Part shown: piece by piece, positions 40,740-50,358 of the stretch
Numbering within the stretch: position 1 is the stretch's first letter
Layout of the letters: every line of letters begins with the position of its first letter
Source: Ruminococcus sp.
GTDB lineage: Bacteria > Bacillota_A > Clostridia > Oscillospirales > Ruminococcaceae
Direction: 5' to 3'
Assembly: GCF_016283395.1 (NCBI RefSeq)
Contig: NZ_JAEEMU010000035.1
Span: 62,001-126,000, forward strand
Length of the DNA stretch: 64,000 nt
The notes under the pieces: model-generated
What the model was told of the DNA's origin: nothing
The model's database searches: none
What the model saw: only the letters and a program-made list of their open reading frames with translations
Position numbers and translations under genes: made by a program

Positions 40740-42980
40740 ATGAGTAAGCGAATACTTATCGGCGTTATCATAGCCGATTGTCATATAGCATTCCAGAGCG
40801 AGATACTCCGCGGCATCATAACTCAGGCTTTCAAGAGCAACTGCGACGTGGCAGTTATCTCACCTCTCCATAATTTCTCTCTGTCTTCCCTACACAAGGA
40901 CGCTGAAAAAAGTATTTTTGATCTTATAATGTCCGAAAACATCGACGGCATAATCTACGACAGAAATTCCCTGCAAAACGAAGATATCTGCCGTCAGATA
41001 GACGAGCTGTGCAAGCGCACCGAAAAGCCCGTTATGCTCCTTGATTACAACGGTCACAAAAGCTTTGAGACCACCTCCGTTGACGACCGTGACGCTTTTG
41101 AGACTATAACCGACCACCTTATAAACGTTCACGGCTACAGGAAAATATACTGCCTTACAGGTCCGAAGAACACTTTCAGCGGCGAGGAACGCCTTGCAGG
41201 CTACAGGACTTCAATGAAAAGGCATGGAATACATATCGAAAAGGACTGGTACGAATACGGTGACTTCTGGACAGAAGCTCCGAAAAAGTACGCAAAGCGC
41301 ATACTAAGCGGCGAGCTTGAACGCCCCGAGGCTATAGTCTGCGGTAACGATGTAATGGCTATAACGCTTTCAAAGCTGTTCATCGACGCAGGAGTAAGAG
41401 TTCCCGAGGACATAGCTATAACAGGCTATGATGCGTCTATCGAGGGCTATCAGTCAAGCCCGTCCATTACCAGCTACAGCCGCCCTAACTTTCAGCTGGG
41501 AGCTGAGGCTATACGTAGGCTTTACCGCATAATCACAGGAAAGATATGCGGCAAAGTTCCCAACGAAAACGGCGAGCTCCGTCTCGGAGAGAGCTGCGGC
41601 TGTGCCGAAAATCCAAGTCTCAGACACAATATACTCCGAAATATCAGCATAAACGCCAGATTTGAGTCCGAGCTGCTCTACGGCGATATGCTTTTCGATA
41701 TCACAAATGCAGACAATATTGCAACTTTTGCCGACAGGCTGGATAATTACACCTACTTCCTGCATAAAATGAGAAGAGTGCGCATCTGTCTTACAAAAAG
41801 CTATGTCGATGCTACCGTTGACAAGAATGCCGAGGAGCTCGGCTTCAATATCGGCGACAAAATGAAGGTCGTCCTTGCAAAATCCGCCATATGGCGCGAA
41901 GCCGAGACTAATCTCGTTTTCAGTTCATCGGAGATACTCCCCGATTACAATGAGGACCGCAGTTACCCGTCCGCGTTTTTCATCTCACCCTTACATTATA
42001 ATAATAACTTCTTCGGTTACTGCGCAGTCTCTTTCGGAAAAGAGCCCCGTTCGTTCAGTTCGCTGTATATGAAGTGGATAAACTACGTCAATGTTGCACT
42101 TGAACAGGTACGTATCAAGGCAATAATGAACCGCACTATCCTCAATACCAGCAAAGCCCTGCTTTACGACCACCTTACGGGACTGCTCAACAGAAGCGGC
42201 ATTGAACAGGAATTTGCAAAGAAATTCTCACCCGACAACGGCGGCAGCTCCGTGGAATGTATCATATTCGAGCTTCACGGACTGAAAAAAGCCTACTATC
42301 AGAGCGGCGAGGAGAAATCCAACAGCATCATGGCAGCTTTTGCAAAGAAGCTCCGCTCATGTATACACAATAAGGAGATATGCGGTGCATGGGCTTCACA
42401 GACTCTGTGTGTCATAAGTCCCGACAGTGCCCGCGCCGAGCCTATATACAACGAGCTTTGCAGCAAGATCAAGGAAACGCAGTTCAGCAGCGGCGAGGAA
42501 AACTGCAATATCGACTTTTCAGTCGGTGTGTGCAGCTTTGAGCTTACGGAAGCATCCGACCTTTCCGATGCGATGTACAAGGCTACAATGAACAGGGTAT
42601 TCTCATATACTATATCAGAGCCCACATCAAATCCGCAGTTTGAAAAGCTGTGCCTGCTCCGCAACAGGATAATGAAAAATCCCGAACTGCCGTGGAATAT
42701 CAGTGAGATAGCGGAAAGTCTCTATCTCAGCAAGAGCTACCTGCAAAAGATATACAAATCCTACTTTGGCAAGAGCATCATCGAAGAAATGATACAGTTC
42801 CGCATAGACAGTGCAAAAACTCTGCTGACTCAGACGGATATGACTGTTACGGAAATATCCCGTGAGTGCGGCTATTCATCGTATAATTATTTCGTGCGCC
42901 AGTTCAGAATGTGCGAGGGATACTCACCATCTGAATACCGCGAAAAACAAAAAAGAAAGGCTGAGGAAAATGAAAGCTGA
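40740..42980 (+). CDS. Fusion regulator: LacI-type sensor, GGDEF-like domain, AraC DNA-binding domain
   Basis: A 746-aa protein. Residues 1-290 are a LacI/GalR periplasmic-binding-type sensor without the LacI DNA-binding head (ERLAGYRTSMKRHGI, CGNDVMAITLSKLFIDAGVR, VPEDIAITGYD). A middle region follows, then a GGDEF-related domain (LLYDHLTGLLNRSGIEQEF) whose signature site is degenerate (CGAWASQTLCVI). The last 110 residues are an AraC helix-turn-helix pair (ISEIAESLYLSKSYLQKIYK, TVTEISRECGYSSYNYFVRQ). It probably senses a sugar in the cytoplasm; the GGDEF part should be inactive. Overlaps the next gene by 11 bases. Confidence 0.9.
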   Translation: MSKRILIGVIIADCHIAFQSEILRGIITQAFKSNCDVAVISPLHNFSLSSLHKDAEKSIFDLIMSENIDGIIYDRNSLQNEDICRQIDELCKRTEKPVMLLDYNGHKSFETTSVDDRDAFETITDHLINVHGYRKIYCLTGPKNTFSGEERLAGYRTSMKRHGIHIEKDWYEYGDFWTEAPKKYAKRILSGELERPEAIVCGNDVMAITLSKLFIDAGVRVPEDIAITGYDASIEGYQSSPSITSYSRPNFQLGAEAIRRLYRIITGKICGKVPNENGELRLGESCGCAENPSLRHNILRNISINARFESELLYGDMLFDITNADNIATFADRLDNYTYFLHKMRRVRICLTKSYVDATVDKNAEELGFNIGDKMKVVLAKSAIWREAETNLVFSSSEILPDYNEDRSYPSAFFISPLHYNNNFFGYCAVSFGKEPRSFSSLYMKWINYVNVALEQVRIKAIMNRTILNTSKALLYDHLTGLLNRSGIEQEFAKKFSPDNGGSSVECIIFELHGLKKAYYQSGEEKSNSIMAAFAKKLRSCIHNKEICGAWASQTLCVISPDSARAEPIYNELCSKIKETQFSSGEENCNIDFSVGVCSFELTEASDLSDAMYKATMNRVFSYTISEPTSNPQFEKLCLLRNRIMKNPELPWNISEIAESLYLSKSYLQKIYKSYFGKSIIEEMIQFRIDSAKTLLTQTDMTVTEISRECGYSSYNYFVRQFRMCEGYSPSEYREKQKRKAEENES

Positions 42981-43317
42981 AGTCATACTTATGAAATGCC
43001 CCGAAGCTCGCCGCATCTACGGCGTAAGAGTTGAGGAATGGGAAGGCGACTGGTTCAGAACATGGGCATTCCCTATCGACGAAAAAAGAGCTTCACACGA
43101 GGGCTTCGACAAAGTTAAAATAAAGGGCAATCTCTACCCCGCAGACGAATTCAACGGCTGTCCTTACTGCAAGACTATAAAATTCGTGCAGTGCGACAGA
43201 TGCGGCAAGCTCAGCTGCTGGAACAATGAGGAGCGCGTCACCTGCGGCTGGTGCGGACGTTCGGGAAATGTTACCGCTACAGAGGAACAGATAAACGTCA
43301 AGGGCGGCGGCTATTGA
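42970..43317 (+). CDS. TerY-C-type zinc-binding protein
   Basis: A 115-aa protein with two zinc ribbons: CPYCKTIKFVQCDRCGKLSC and CGWCGR. The N-terminal half (CPEARRIYGVRVEEWEGDWF, AFPIDEKRASHEG) matches the TerY-C metal-binding domain usually fused to or near VWA/PP2C/kinase modules. Here it is alone, coupled to the fusion regulator by an 11-base overlap. A TerY-like VWA gene and PP2C gene are at 57.7-59.5 kb. Confidence 0.75.
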   Translation: MKAEVILMKCPEARRIYGVRVEEWEGDWFRTWAFPIDEKRASHEGFDKVKIKGNLYPADEFNGCPYCKTIKFVQCDRCGKLSCWNNEERVTCGWCGRSGNVTATEEQINVKGGGY

Positions 43318-43380
43318 TCTTTCTCCGCGTGACGCTGCACCCTTTCCATGCACAATTAAAAAATCGAGGTGAACTTTTCC

Positions 43381-44487
43381 GTGAACAGAGATAAAGTCAT
43401 CATTAAAACAAGTATCATCGGCATACTTGCCAATATTTTCCTTGCATCATTCAAGGCGATAGTAGGAGTTCTTAGTTCGTCTATCGCTATCGTCCTTGAT
43501 GCAGTAAACAACCTGAGTGACGTAATGTCCTCAGTCATAACTATCATAGGCACTAAGCTTGCAAAAAAGCGTCCCGACAAGAACCACCCCTACGGCTACG
43601 GACGCATAGAAAATCTGAGTACTACCCTTATCGCGGTAATCGTACTCTATGCAGGTGTGACTGCCCTTGTAGAGTCCATAAAAAAGATAATACACCCCGT
43701 TGTACCTGATTATTCGACTGCCGCACTTATCATAGTTGCATCGGCAGTAGTGATAAAGATTCTCCTTGGCACATACGTAAAAAAGACAGGTATCAAAGTA
43801 AATTCCGACTCGCTTATAGCTTCGGGAAGCGATGCTCTGCTGGACTCTGTTATCTCAGCATCTACGCTCCTTGCCGCATTTATCTATATTCTTTTTGATA
43901 TACGCACAGAAGCATGGCTGGGTGCAGTTATCGCCCTTGTCATCATAAAATCAGGACTTGGCATGCTTGGCGACAGTCTGTCAAATATCATTGGCAAACG
44001 CATAAGCAGCGAGCTTTCAAAGGATATAAAAAAGACAGTCTGCTCATTCCCCGAAGTACAGGGCGCATATGACCTTGTACTCCACAACTACGGACCTGAT
44101 TCACTTATAGGCTCTGTGCATATAGAAGTCCCCGATACGCTCACAGTTGCGATGCTTGACAAGCTTGAACACCGCATCACCGAAAAAGTGCTGAAAGAGC
44201 ACAGGGTAATACTTGCAGGTATAAGCGTATACGCCGCTAATACCCAAAACGACAAGGCTGCACAGATGTATTCGGAGATACGCAGGAACGTAATGTCACA
44301 CGAACATCTTCTCCAGATACACGGATTTTACCTTGACGAGGAGCATAAGACCATACACTTCGATATCATCATCGACTTTTCAGCTCCCGATATTGACGAG
44401 ATATATCAGCATATCCTTAACGAAACTCAGGAACTGTACCCCGATTACCATGTAAGTATAACCCTTGATACAGATGTAAGCGACTAA
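43381..44487 (+). CDS. Cation diffusion facilitator transporter
   Basis: A 368-aa CDF protein with six membrane segments, exporting Zn, Mn or Fe ions by proton antiport. The metal site is in LDAVNNLSDVMSS (helix 2) and SGSDALLDSVISA (helix 5); KNHPYGYGRIENLST is the helix 2-3 loop. The C-terminal part includes the usual metallochaperone-like cytoplasmic domain and a further extension. Start taken at GTG 43381, 9 bases after GAGGTG; GTG 43369 is inside that site. Confidence 0.9.
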   Translation: MNRDKVIIKTSIIGILANIFLASFKAIVGVLSSSIAIVLDAVNNLSDVMSSVITIIGTKLAKKRPDKNHPYGYGRIENLSTTLIAVIVLYAGVTALVESIKKIIHPVVPDYSTAALIIVASAVVIKILLGTYVKKTGIKVNSDSLIASGSDALLDSVISASTLLAAFIYILFDIRTEAWLGAVIALVIIKSGLGMLGDSLSNIIGKRISSELSKDIKKTVCSFPEVQGAYDLVLHNYGPDSLIGSVHIEVPDTLTVAMLDKLEHRITEKVLKEHRVILAGISVYAANTQNDKAAQMYSEIRRNVMSHEHLLQIHGFYLDEEHKTIHFDIIIDFSAPDIDEIYQHILNETQELYPDYHVSITLDTDVSD

Positions 44488-44507
44488 ATCATAATTTATA
44501 TTTATAG

Positions 44508-44648
44508 GGAACGCCGCCCTCGGCGTTCCGTGTAGGGGCAGCGTTCCGCCGCCCGATAATAAAGCGGCGAAGCCGCTTCCTAATGGCTAAGAGCTAAAAA
44601 CTAAAGGCTCATATCAAAAGATCCCCGAAGCAGTGCCTCGGGGATCTT
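44508..44648. terminator. Hairpins between CDF and GH9 genes, including GH9 terminator
   Basis: GGAACGCC/GGCGTTCC (44508-44529) is a GC hairpin after the CDF gene. AAGATCCCCGA/TCGGGGATCTT (44618-44648), with TTTTGAT on the minus strand, terminates the GH9 gene. Between them is simple GGCTAAGAGCTA-type sequence. Confidence 0.75.
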
Positions 44649-44653
44649 CATTT

Positions 44654-47008
44654 TTATGCGTTCTGTGCGATAAGGAGCTTTCTCAGCTCTACCTCATCAT
44701 GGATATCAACTTCTCCGTCGCCGTTGAAGTCAAACTGCTTAGCTGCATCTTCCGAGCTGAAAGCTTCAAGACCAAGCAGCATTCTGCGAAGTCTTACAAG
44801 CTGAGCTACTTTATACACCTTTGCAGGCTTTGTGCCGTCAGGCTCAGTGCCGCCGATAAGCTTTCCGTCAGCGTATACGCACACGTTTTCGCAGCGTTTT
44901 GCGAACTCAACTCCGCTTACGATGTTATCGTAGTCCTCGCCCTCTTCTGTAAGGTCTATCATGCCTTTTTTGCTCCAGTCGTTGGAGGAGTCCCACTTCT
45001 CGCCGTAGTAGTTGCCGATAATGAGCTGATACTTCTTATTGGAATTAGCAATAGCATAATCAGGCCAGGATATCTCGATGTAATAGATATCGTCCTTGTA
45101 CTGCTTTGGCTGAGAAAGCACAGCAGCCTTGCCAGTGACCTCAGTCTCTACCTGATCGTAGGTCTTTTGCAGTACAAAGCTTCCTGGGATAGTCTTGTTC
45201 TCGAATTCCTCTATGCTGAAATAGTAACGTATTGATATATCGTCATGGGGTTCGAGAGAGTCTGTGTTGACAAAGAATGTGAGCTTTGTAACGCCTGAGC
45301 CTGTCTTTTCGGGAGCATCCGAGCAATAGCCAGCTGCCCAGAAATCATCCCCCGAGAAAAGCTGTGTATCGTCAGTCTTTTCAGCAGGTGGGAAGTTCTC
45401 CTCTGGCTTCATGGTCTTATCGCCTTTGTAAAGGTAAAGTCCTGCCGCTGCACCTACGATAGCCGCATTGTAGTCGATAGTTACCTCGTTGTATACCCAG
45501 TCTTTGGTTATATCGTTGTGCTCATCGTTTTCATCAGGACCACCTGCAAGAGCACCGTAAAGTACGTGCTTATGCTCGGCAGGATCCTCAGCCATTGTAA
45601 GTCCCGAAGCCGCACGGTGATGAGGGAATTTTACAGAATTCTCACCGTAGCCGACTACATAGCTTCTGCCGAGAGGGTTGTCGCCGATTATGTATTCCAT
45701 TTGTCCCAGAGCCCACTCTGTAAAGGTGTAATCGGGATTTTTCTCGTTATACTTATCCTTGCCCTTGTTGTACTTATCGTACACCAGAGCCGTGAACTGC
45801 ACCGCCGTATTGTATCTTGCACTTCCCCATGTATCAAGGTGGAAGTAGCCTGCAGGAGTAAGCTTCTTTGTCATGACAGTATTCAAAGCCTTTGCTTCCA
45901 TTTCCCAGAAATCCAGAACTTCATACTGACCTCTGCCGATAGCCACACGAGTCTCCTCGCATACCTCAGGATAGATATCCTGTATGCGTCCGAAGATAAG
46001 TCCAACTCCGTTCCACATATCGTTCCAGCAGAGAACATATCCCGGAGGCGCATAATAGTCGATGTACTTCTCGCAGGCTTCAAGGTAATCATGGTCACGA
46101 GTTATGAGATAGAGCCAGCCTGCCGCGAAGCAGAAATCGTCCTCCCATTTGCTCGATGTATAGAAGCTTGCAGGACCGTCCTTGCCTTGTCCCACTTTTT
46201 TCTCGTTCTTATTGGCGAAGTCGAACAGTGCCTTTGAGTAGTCAAGACACTTTTCCGCATACTCCGGATCTGTTTCCTTGAAATTGTAATAGTTTATTGC
46301 AAGAGCTGCTGCACTTTCAGAAACATCGTCAGTTGTAGGAATTTCAGAAGTAGCGAAAAAAGCAGGTCTGCCCATAGCGTCTATCTCAGGTGACTGCCAG
46401 TAGCTGTGGTCAACTGCTCCATCGCCTACCTGATAGCAGAAAGCGATAACGTCGCCGTTCTTGTCACGGAAAGTACTGCGCATGAAGTAATCACAGAAAT
46501 AGCGGCAGATAGTCTCAGCGTGAGCTGCCTGTCCTGTTTCCTCATAAGCCTCGCGGAACTCGTAATAGCCCCATGATACAACAGAAGCCGCATAAGCCTC
46601 GGGAAGTCCGAATTTTACGTGGTCGCCTGCATCGTGGAAACCGCCCGATACATCAATAAATCCGTCACCGTCGGGGTCAAGGATATCCTTGTACTTTTCC
46701 ATGAAGCTCTCTGACAAATTCGTTCCCGTATGGTCATCATCAATAGGGTGCATAGGTACCTTTGAATCATATACATGACAGTTTCCGCGCCATGAAAGGC
46801 GGTTGTTATCAGATACTCCCGTACCGCACATATTCGCGTCATAGAAATAAAGTGTGTACTGCAAAAGCTTTGCCCAGTTGTTCTCGGTCTCTGCATAGTC
46901 CACAACATCTGGAGTAGTTGCCGCCACAGCAGTACTGCCTGCCGCAGAAGCCGTCAGTGCCATAACAGCCGCAAAAGCAAGAGCAGATACTCTTTTCAAT
47001 ATTTTCAT
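44654..47008 (-). CDS. Secreted endoglucanase: GH9, CBM3, dockerin
   Basis: A 784-aa cellulase. Signal peptide (ALAFAAVMALTASAAGSTAVAA, processed near residue 30). GH9 catalytic domain follows (residues about 32-510): nucleophile/base Asp in GGFHDAGDHVKFGLP, His in FPHHRAASG, and catalytic acid Glu in DWVYNEVTIDYNAA. A family 3 (3c-type) cellulose-binding module comes next (KLTFFVNTDSLEPHDDISIR, ISWPDYAIANSNKKYQLII), typical of processive GH9 enzymes. The C-terminal dockerin (VRLRRMLLGLE, FDFNGDGEVDIHDEVELRKL) docks it to a scaffold. Start 47008 follows AAAGGAATGAG. Confidence 0.95.
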   Translation of the reverse strand: MKILKRVSALAFAAVMALTASAAGSTAVAATTPDVVDYAETENNWAKLLQYTLYFYDANMCGTGVSDNNRLSWRGNCHVYDSKVPMHPIDDDHTGTNLSESFMEKYKDILDPDGDGFIDVSGGFHDAGDHVKFGLPEAYAASVVSWGYYEFREAYEETGQAAHAETICRYFCDYFMRSTFRDKNGDVIAFCYQVGDGAVDHSYWQSPEIDAMGRPAFFATSEIPTTDDVSESAAALAINYYNFKETDPEYAEKCLDYSKALFDFANKNEKKVGQGKDGPASFYTSSKWEDDFCFAAGWLYLITRDHDYLEACEKYIDYYAPPGYVLCWNDMWNGVGLIFGRIQDIYPEVCEETRVAIGRGQYEVLDFWEMEAKALNTVMTKKLTPAGYFHLDTWGSARYNTAVQFTALVYDKYNKGKDKYNEKNPDYTFTEWALGQMEYIIGDNPLGRSYVVGYGENSVKFPHHRAASGLTMAEDPAEHKHVLYGALAGGPDENDEHNDITKDWVYNEVTIDYNAAIVGAAAGLYLYKGDKTMKPEENFPPAEKTDDTQLFSGDDFWAAGYCSDAPEKTGSGVTKLTFFVNTDSLEPHDDISIRYYFSIEEFENKTIPGSFVLQKTYDQVETEVTGKAAVLSQPKQYKDDIYYIEISWPDYAIANSNKKYQLIIGNYYGEKWDSSNDWSKKGMIDLTEEGEDYDNIVSGVEFAKRCENVCVYADGKLIGGTEPDGTKPAKVYKVAQLVRLRRMLLGLEAFSSEDAAKQFDFNGDGEVDIHDEVELRKLLIAQNA

Positions 47009-47074
47009 AAACTCATTCCTTTCTGATAATAATGATTGAATCAGGGAAGTATTATCTTCATTCTTACTTATCAT

Positions 47075-47422
47075 GTAACTCAGCCCTTAGCCTTTTGCCT
47101 TTAGCTATCAGCCAATGTGTCGCCTTCGGCGAATTATTTAAATGATGTGAGCGTCAGCGAACTCTTTCGGCTAATGGCTAATGCCTAACGGCTAACGGCT
47201 GTATTACACAGTTTGTCTTCCCTATTTCAATTTACAGTAGTTCTGGCATATTCGTTTTATAGTTTCATTTTAGCCCATATCAGCCAATATGTCAACACAT
47301 AACTTGCGGATTTTCCTTGCAGCTGCAACAGATATCAGCCTTGACACATTTGCCGTTATGGTTTATAATTATAATATAAAATGTCCCGAAAATAGCAGGA
47401 CAAAAAATCACGGAGGTGCTTC
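47075..47422. other. Non-coding stretch upstream of GH9 and the sugar transferase
   Basis: No gene. Contains repetitive GGCTAATGGCTAATGCCTAAC-type simple repeats (about 47160-47200) of a kind also seen near 44580, and a small CGCCTTCGGCG hairpin. Confidence 0.5.
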
Positions 47423-48883
47423 GTGGGTAATAAAGGTCTAAAGGAAGGGTTGAAGCACGGAGATTTCATCATACTCGACATGATATGCCTGCAATTCTGC
47501 TTTACTATAAGCTACTGGATGCATATCAGCTTTTCTAATCCGTACCGCACTGATGACTACCAGTATCAGGCAGTTATCCTTACAACGTGCCAGCTCCTTG
47601 TTATAGTTTTTTCAAATAATTACAGAGATATCCTCAGACGAGGGCGACTGGAAGAGATAATTTCCATTGTCAAATACATTTCGTGTATCATCGTTATCTC
47701 ACTGGTTTACCTGTTTTCTGTAAAACATTCTACCACTGCTTCACGACTGCAGTTCGGTCTTACCTCGGTAACGTTCACTCTTGTTGATTACCTGGTCAGA
47801 CAACTCAACAAAGTAAGGGTATTCAATTCGAGCAAATACAAAGAGAACCGCAGGTCGATAGTCCTTATAACATCGGGAAGTATTGCAAAAAAGACTCTGT
47901 CCGCTCTCATAAGTGAACAGGAACACCGCAATTACTTCATTTCTGGCGTTGTGGTCACTGACAGGCAGTGCAGCGAGGGCGAAAAGGAAGGCGAAGTCCC
48001 CTTTTATTCTCTCAACGATGATACTATCGCAAAGCTGACTCACGGCTGGGTAGACGAAGTTTTCCTGCTTCAGGCAGAAAATATGGAGCTCCCCTCAAAG
48101 CTTATGGAAAGCCTATTCCGTATGGGTATCACAGTCAATTACTCCATAACTTCTATCTCTGACGGCAGGTGGCCTATTACAGAGATGAAAAACTTAGGAC
48201 CGTACAGAGTACTGTCAAGCAGTGTATCTCCTGCTTCCGCAGGTGAAATGGCTCTGAAACGTCTTGCCGATATCATAGGCGGACTCATAGGCTGTATCAT
48301 AACAATGATAGTCTTTATATTCCTTGCCCCCATAATATACATAAAGTCTCCCGGACCTATTTTCTTCTCGCAGAACAGAGTCGGTCAGAACGGAAAGACC
48401 TTCCGAATGTACAAATTCAGAAGTATGTATATGGACGCAGAAAAGCGCAAGCAGGAGCTTATGGCTAAAAACAAGATAGACAGCGATATGATGTTCAAAA
48501 TGGACGATGATCCCCGTATAATCGGCAGTGAGAAAAAAGACAAGCACGGCAGACCAAAGGGTATCGGAAACTTTATACGCAAATACTCCATTGACGAGCT
48601 GCCCCAGTTCTATAACATACTGAAAGGCAATATGAGCCTCGTGGGCACTCGCCCCCCTACAATAGACGAGTGGGAAAAGTACGACTTAGGTCACAGGATA
48701 AGAATGAGCATAAAGCCAGGACTTACAGGTCTTTGGCAGGTAAGCGGCAGAAGCGGCATCACCGATTTTGAGGAGGTCGTACGCCTTGACCGCGAGTATA
48801 TCGAAAACTGGAACCTGATGCTCGATATAAAGATCATACTCAAAACTATCATTGTTGTATTCAAAGGCAACGGTGCTTCGTAA
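47423..48883 (+). CDS. Polyprenyl-phosphate sugar phosphotransferase (exopolysaccharide priming)
   Basis: A 486-aa membrane enzyme starting with GTG after GGAGGTG. Four or five N-terminal membrane helices, a nucleotide-binding-like middle domain, then the bacterial sugar transferase domain: KRLADIIGGLIGCII, SPGPIFFSQNRVGQNGKTFR-type catalytic region with MYKFRSMYMDAE, RKYSIDELPQFYNILKGNMS, and LTGLWQVSGRSG. It loads the first sugar phosphate on undecaprenyl phosphate. No other polysaccharide genes lie alongside. Confidence 0.92.
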   Translation: MGNKGLKEGLKHGDFIILDMICLQFCFTISYWMHISFSNPYRTDDYQYQAVILTTCQLLVIVFSNNYRDILRRGRLEEIISIVKYISCIIVISLVYLFSVKHSTTASRLQFGLTSVTFTLVDYLVRQLNKVRVFNSSKYKENRRSIVLITSGSIAKKTLSALISEQEHRNYFISGVVVTDRQCSEGEKEGEVPFYSLNDDTIAKLTHGWVDEVFLLQAENMELPSKLMESLFRMGITVNYSITSISDGRWPITEMKNLGPYRVLSSSVSPASAGEMALKRLADIIGGLIGCIITMIVFIFLAPIIYIKSPGPIFFSQNRVGQNGKTFRMYKFRSMYMDAEKRKQELMAKNKIDSDMMFKMDDDPRIIGSEKKDKHGRPKGIGNFIRKYSIDELPQFYNILKGNMSLVGTRPPTIDEWEKYDLGHRIRMSIKPGLTGLWQVSGRSGITDFEEVVRLDREYIENWNLMLDIKIILKTIIVVFKGNGAS

Positions 48884-48898
48884 TAATTATACAAACAA

Positions 48899-48940
48899 AA
48901 GGGACTTCCCGTTTTCGGAGAGTCCCTGATTATTTTACAC
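48899..48940 (+). terminator. Terminator of the sugar transferase gene
   Basis: AGGGACT-TCCCGTTTTCGGAG-AGTCCCT followed by GATTATTTT. Confidence 0.7.
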
Positions 48941-49115
48941 AATAGTGCCCTGAGCGTATTTGATTAAATAAATAAGCACTCCCTAATATTGAGCAAATGT
49001 CATATGTATAAAAAGGTAATTGATGAATTTATCAACACATCTATAATTATATTTCTTGACTATTGACTTGATTTATGATATAATATTTTAAAAGCTAAAA
49101 AACAGGAGATTATCT

Positions 49116-49388
49116 ATGGACTATGATATAATAATAGCTGTATTATTAATAATTATTTCAGTCTATTTTTTGGTTAAGCGTATAATAAATGATTATAAAA
49201 AATCGCAAATTAAGAGAAAAAGGTTTTTTTATTATAAAGAAGAAGGCTATTTGGCGAGAATGTATGAAAACAGAGTAGTTTATGGAGGTTTGACAACCTT
49301 AATTGTAGGTTGCATAATATATATTTATTATAGATTAAGCGGAAAACTAGAAAATATTTTTCCTTACATGATCAAATATTCTTTTTAA
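49116..49388 (+). CDS. Small membrane protein, unknown
   Basis: A 90-aa protein with two membrane helices (IIIAVLLIIISVYFLVK and GGLTTLIVGCIIYIYY) joined by a basic loop. It has its own promoter (TTGACT, 17 bases, TATAAT just upstream, about 49057-49085) and CAGGAG. Its AT-rich base use differs from neighbouring genes, suggesting recent arrival. Not assigned to a family. Confidence 0.6.
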   Translation: MDYDIIIAVLLIIISVYFLVKRIINDYKKSQIKRKRFFYYKEEGYLARMYENRVVYGGLTTLIVGCIIYIYYRLSGKLENIFPYMIKYSF

Positions 49389-49937
49389 TGAATATAAAAA
49401 GAGTAATTGTGTATGATGCCATATGTAATAAATCCATTACACTTGATATATCACACCATTGAAACAGAAAGTTTTATCATGGTCTATAAATATATAAAAC
49501 ACAACATCAATTTGTTCTTCTATGCAAAAAAGAGCTTGCTATAATGGCAGGCTCTTTTAGTTTTGTATAAAAAACGTTGAGTCATCAAAAAAACGAAATA
49601 ACAATATGATGGCTGTTTTGGGTTTCACTTTAACACAAGCATCAAATAAACAGCTAAATATAGCCGCCAAACAGGTGAACAATCTACAAACAGCGAAACA
49701 TGGGCAAATAGTCGCCTGCTCCAATTCAGCTATTTATAGGTGTTTACAAGCTGTTTTCTATTTGGTGTATTCATCGTAAGAAGTTTCTTTAGTTCGTTAC
49801 AGTGTAAATAGAGTGTTCTGATTTACAAACATAATATCACAACCAGCACTATGACAGATTTATGACACTTTTGCTTTTAGTAAAATAAAAAAGCGTTTCC
49901 TCAAAAAGAAGAAACGCCTGTTTCACGCCGTTTAGCG
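49389..49937. other. AT-rich gene-free stretch
   Basis: No convincing ORF in about 550 bases. Contains a terminator-like hairpin near 49527-49560 (AGAGCTTGC / GCAGGCTCT then TTT), and at 49889-49919 the minus-strand terminator of tRNA-Thr (GCGTTTC/GAAACGC then TTTTTT). Confidence 0.6.
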
Positions 49938-50013
49938 TGGAGCTGATGATCGGACTTGAACCGACGACCTACGCCTTACCAAGGCGTTGCGCTACCGACT
50001 GTGCCACATCAGC
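49938..50013 (-). tRNA. tRNA-Thr (GGT)
   Basis: Minus strand GCTGATGTGGCACAGTCGGT..., anticodon loop TTGGTAA (anticodon GGU), T loop GGTTCAAGTCC, acceptor GCTGATG/CATCAGC, discriminator T and encoded CCA. Promoter TTGACT, 17 bases, TATAAT on the minus strand (50055-50027). Confidence 0.95.
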
Positions 50014-50140
50014 ATCAACAGATAATATTATACAGCAACAGCAGACAAAAGTCAATAGGCGGATATTTTATTTTTTATATTAACTAAAGCCCACTATTTT
50101 TTACCTCAAAAAATTTTTTCGATTTTTTTGAAAAAAGGTA

Positions 50141-50169
50141 TTGACAAACCGTTTTTTATCTGGTATAAT
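50141..50169 (+). promoter_or_regulatory. Promoter of tRNA-Leu
   Basis: TTGACA (50141-50146), 17 bases, TATAAT (50164-50169). Confidence 0.85.
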
Positions 50170-50195
50170 ATTAAAGCAGTCGAGAGACGGGCAAT

Positions 50196-50280
50196 GCGAG
50201 TGTGCTGGAATAGGCAGACAGGCACGTTTGAGGGGCGTGTGTCGAGAGACGTATGGGTTCAAGTCCCATTACTCGCACCA
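50196..50280 (+). tRNA. tRNA-Leu (GAG)
   Basis: GCGAGTGTGCTGGAATAGGC..., anticodon loop TTGAGGG (anticodon GAG), a long variable arm (GTCGAGAGAC), T loop GGTTCAAGTCC and encoded CCA; 85 bases, a class II tRNA. Followed by terminator AAGAAGCGTTTACC/GGTAAACGCTTCTTT with TTTTT (50281-50318). Confidence 0.95.
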
Positions 50281-50358
50281 AAGAAGCGTTTACCAATGGT
50301 AAACGCTTCTTTCTTTTTAATCTGAACACTGATCTGAAATTAAAAAGGAGTCTTATAA

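Noticed and set aside
44580..44610. GGCTAA-type simple sequence as a mobile element
   Set aside because: Short, imperfect and without inverted repeats or target duplications; only noted as simple repeat.
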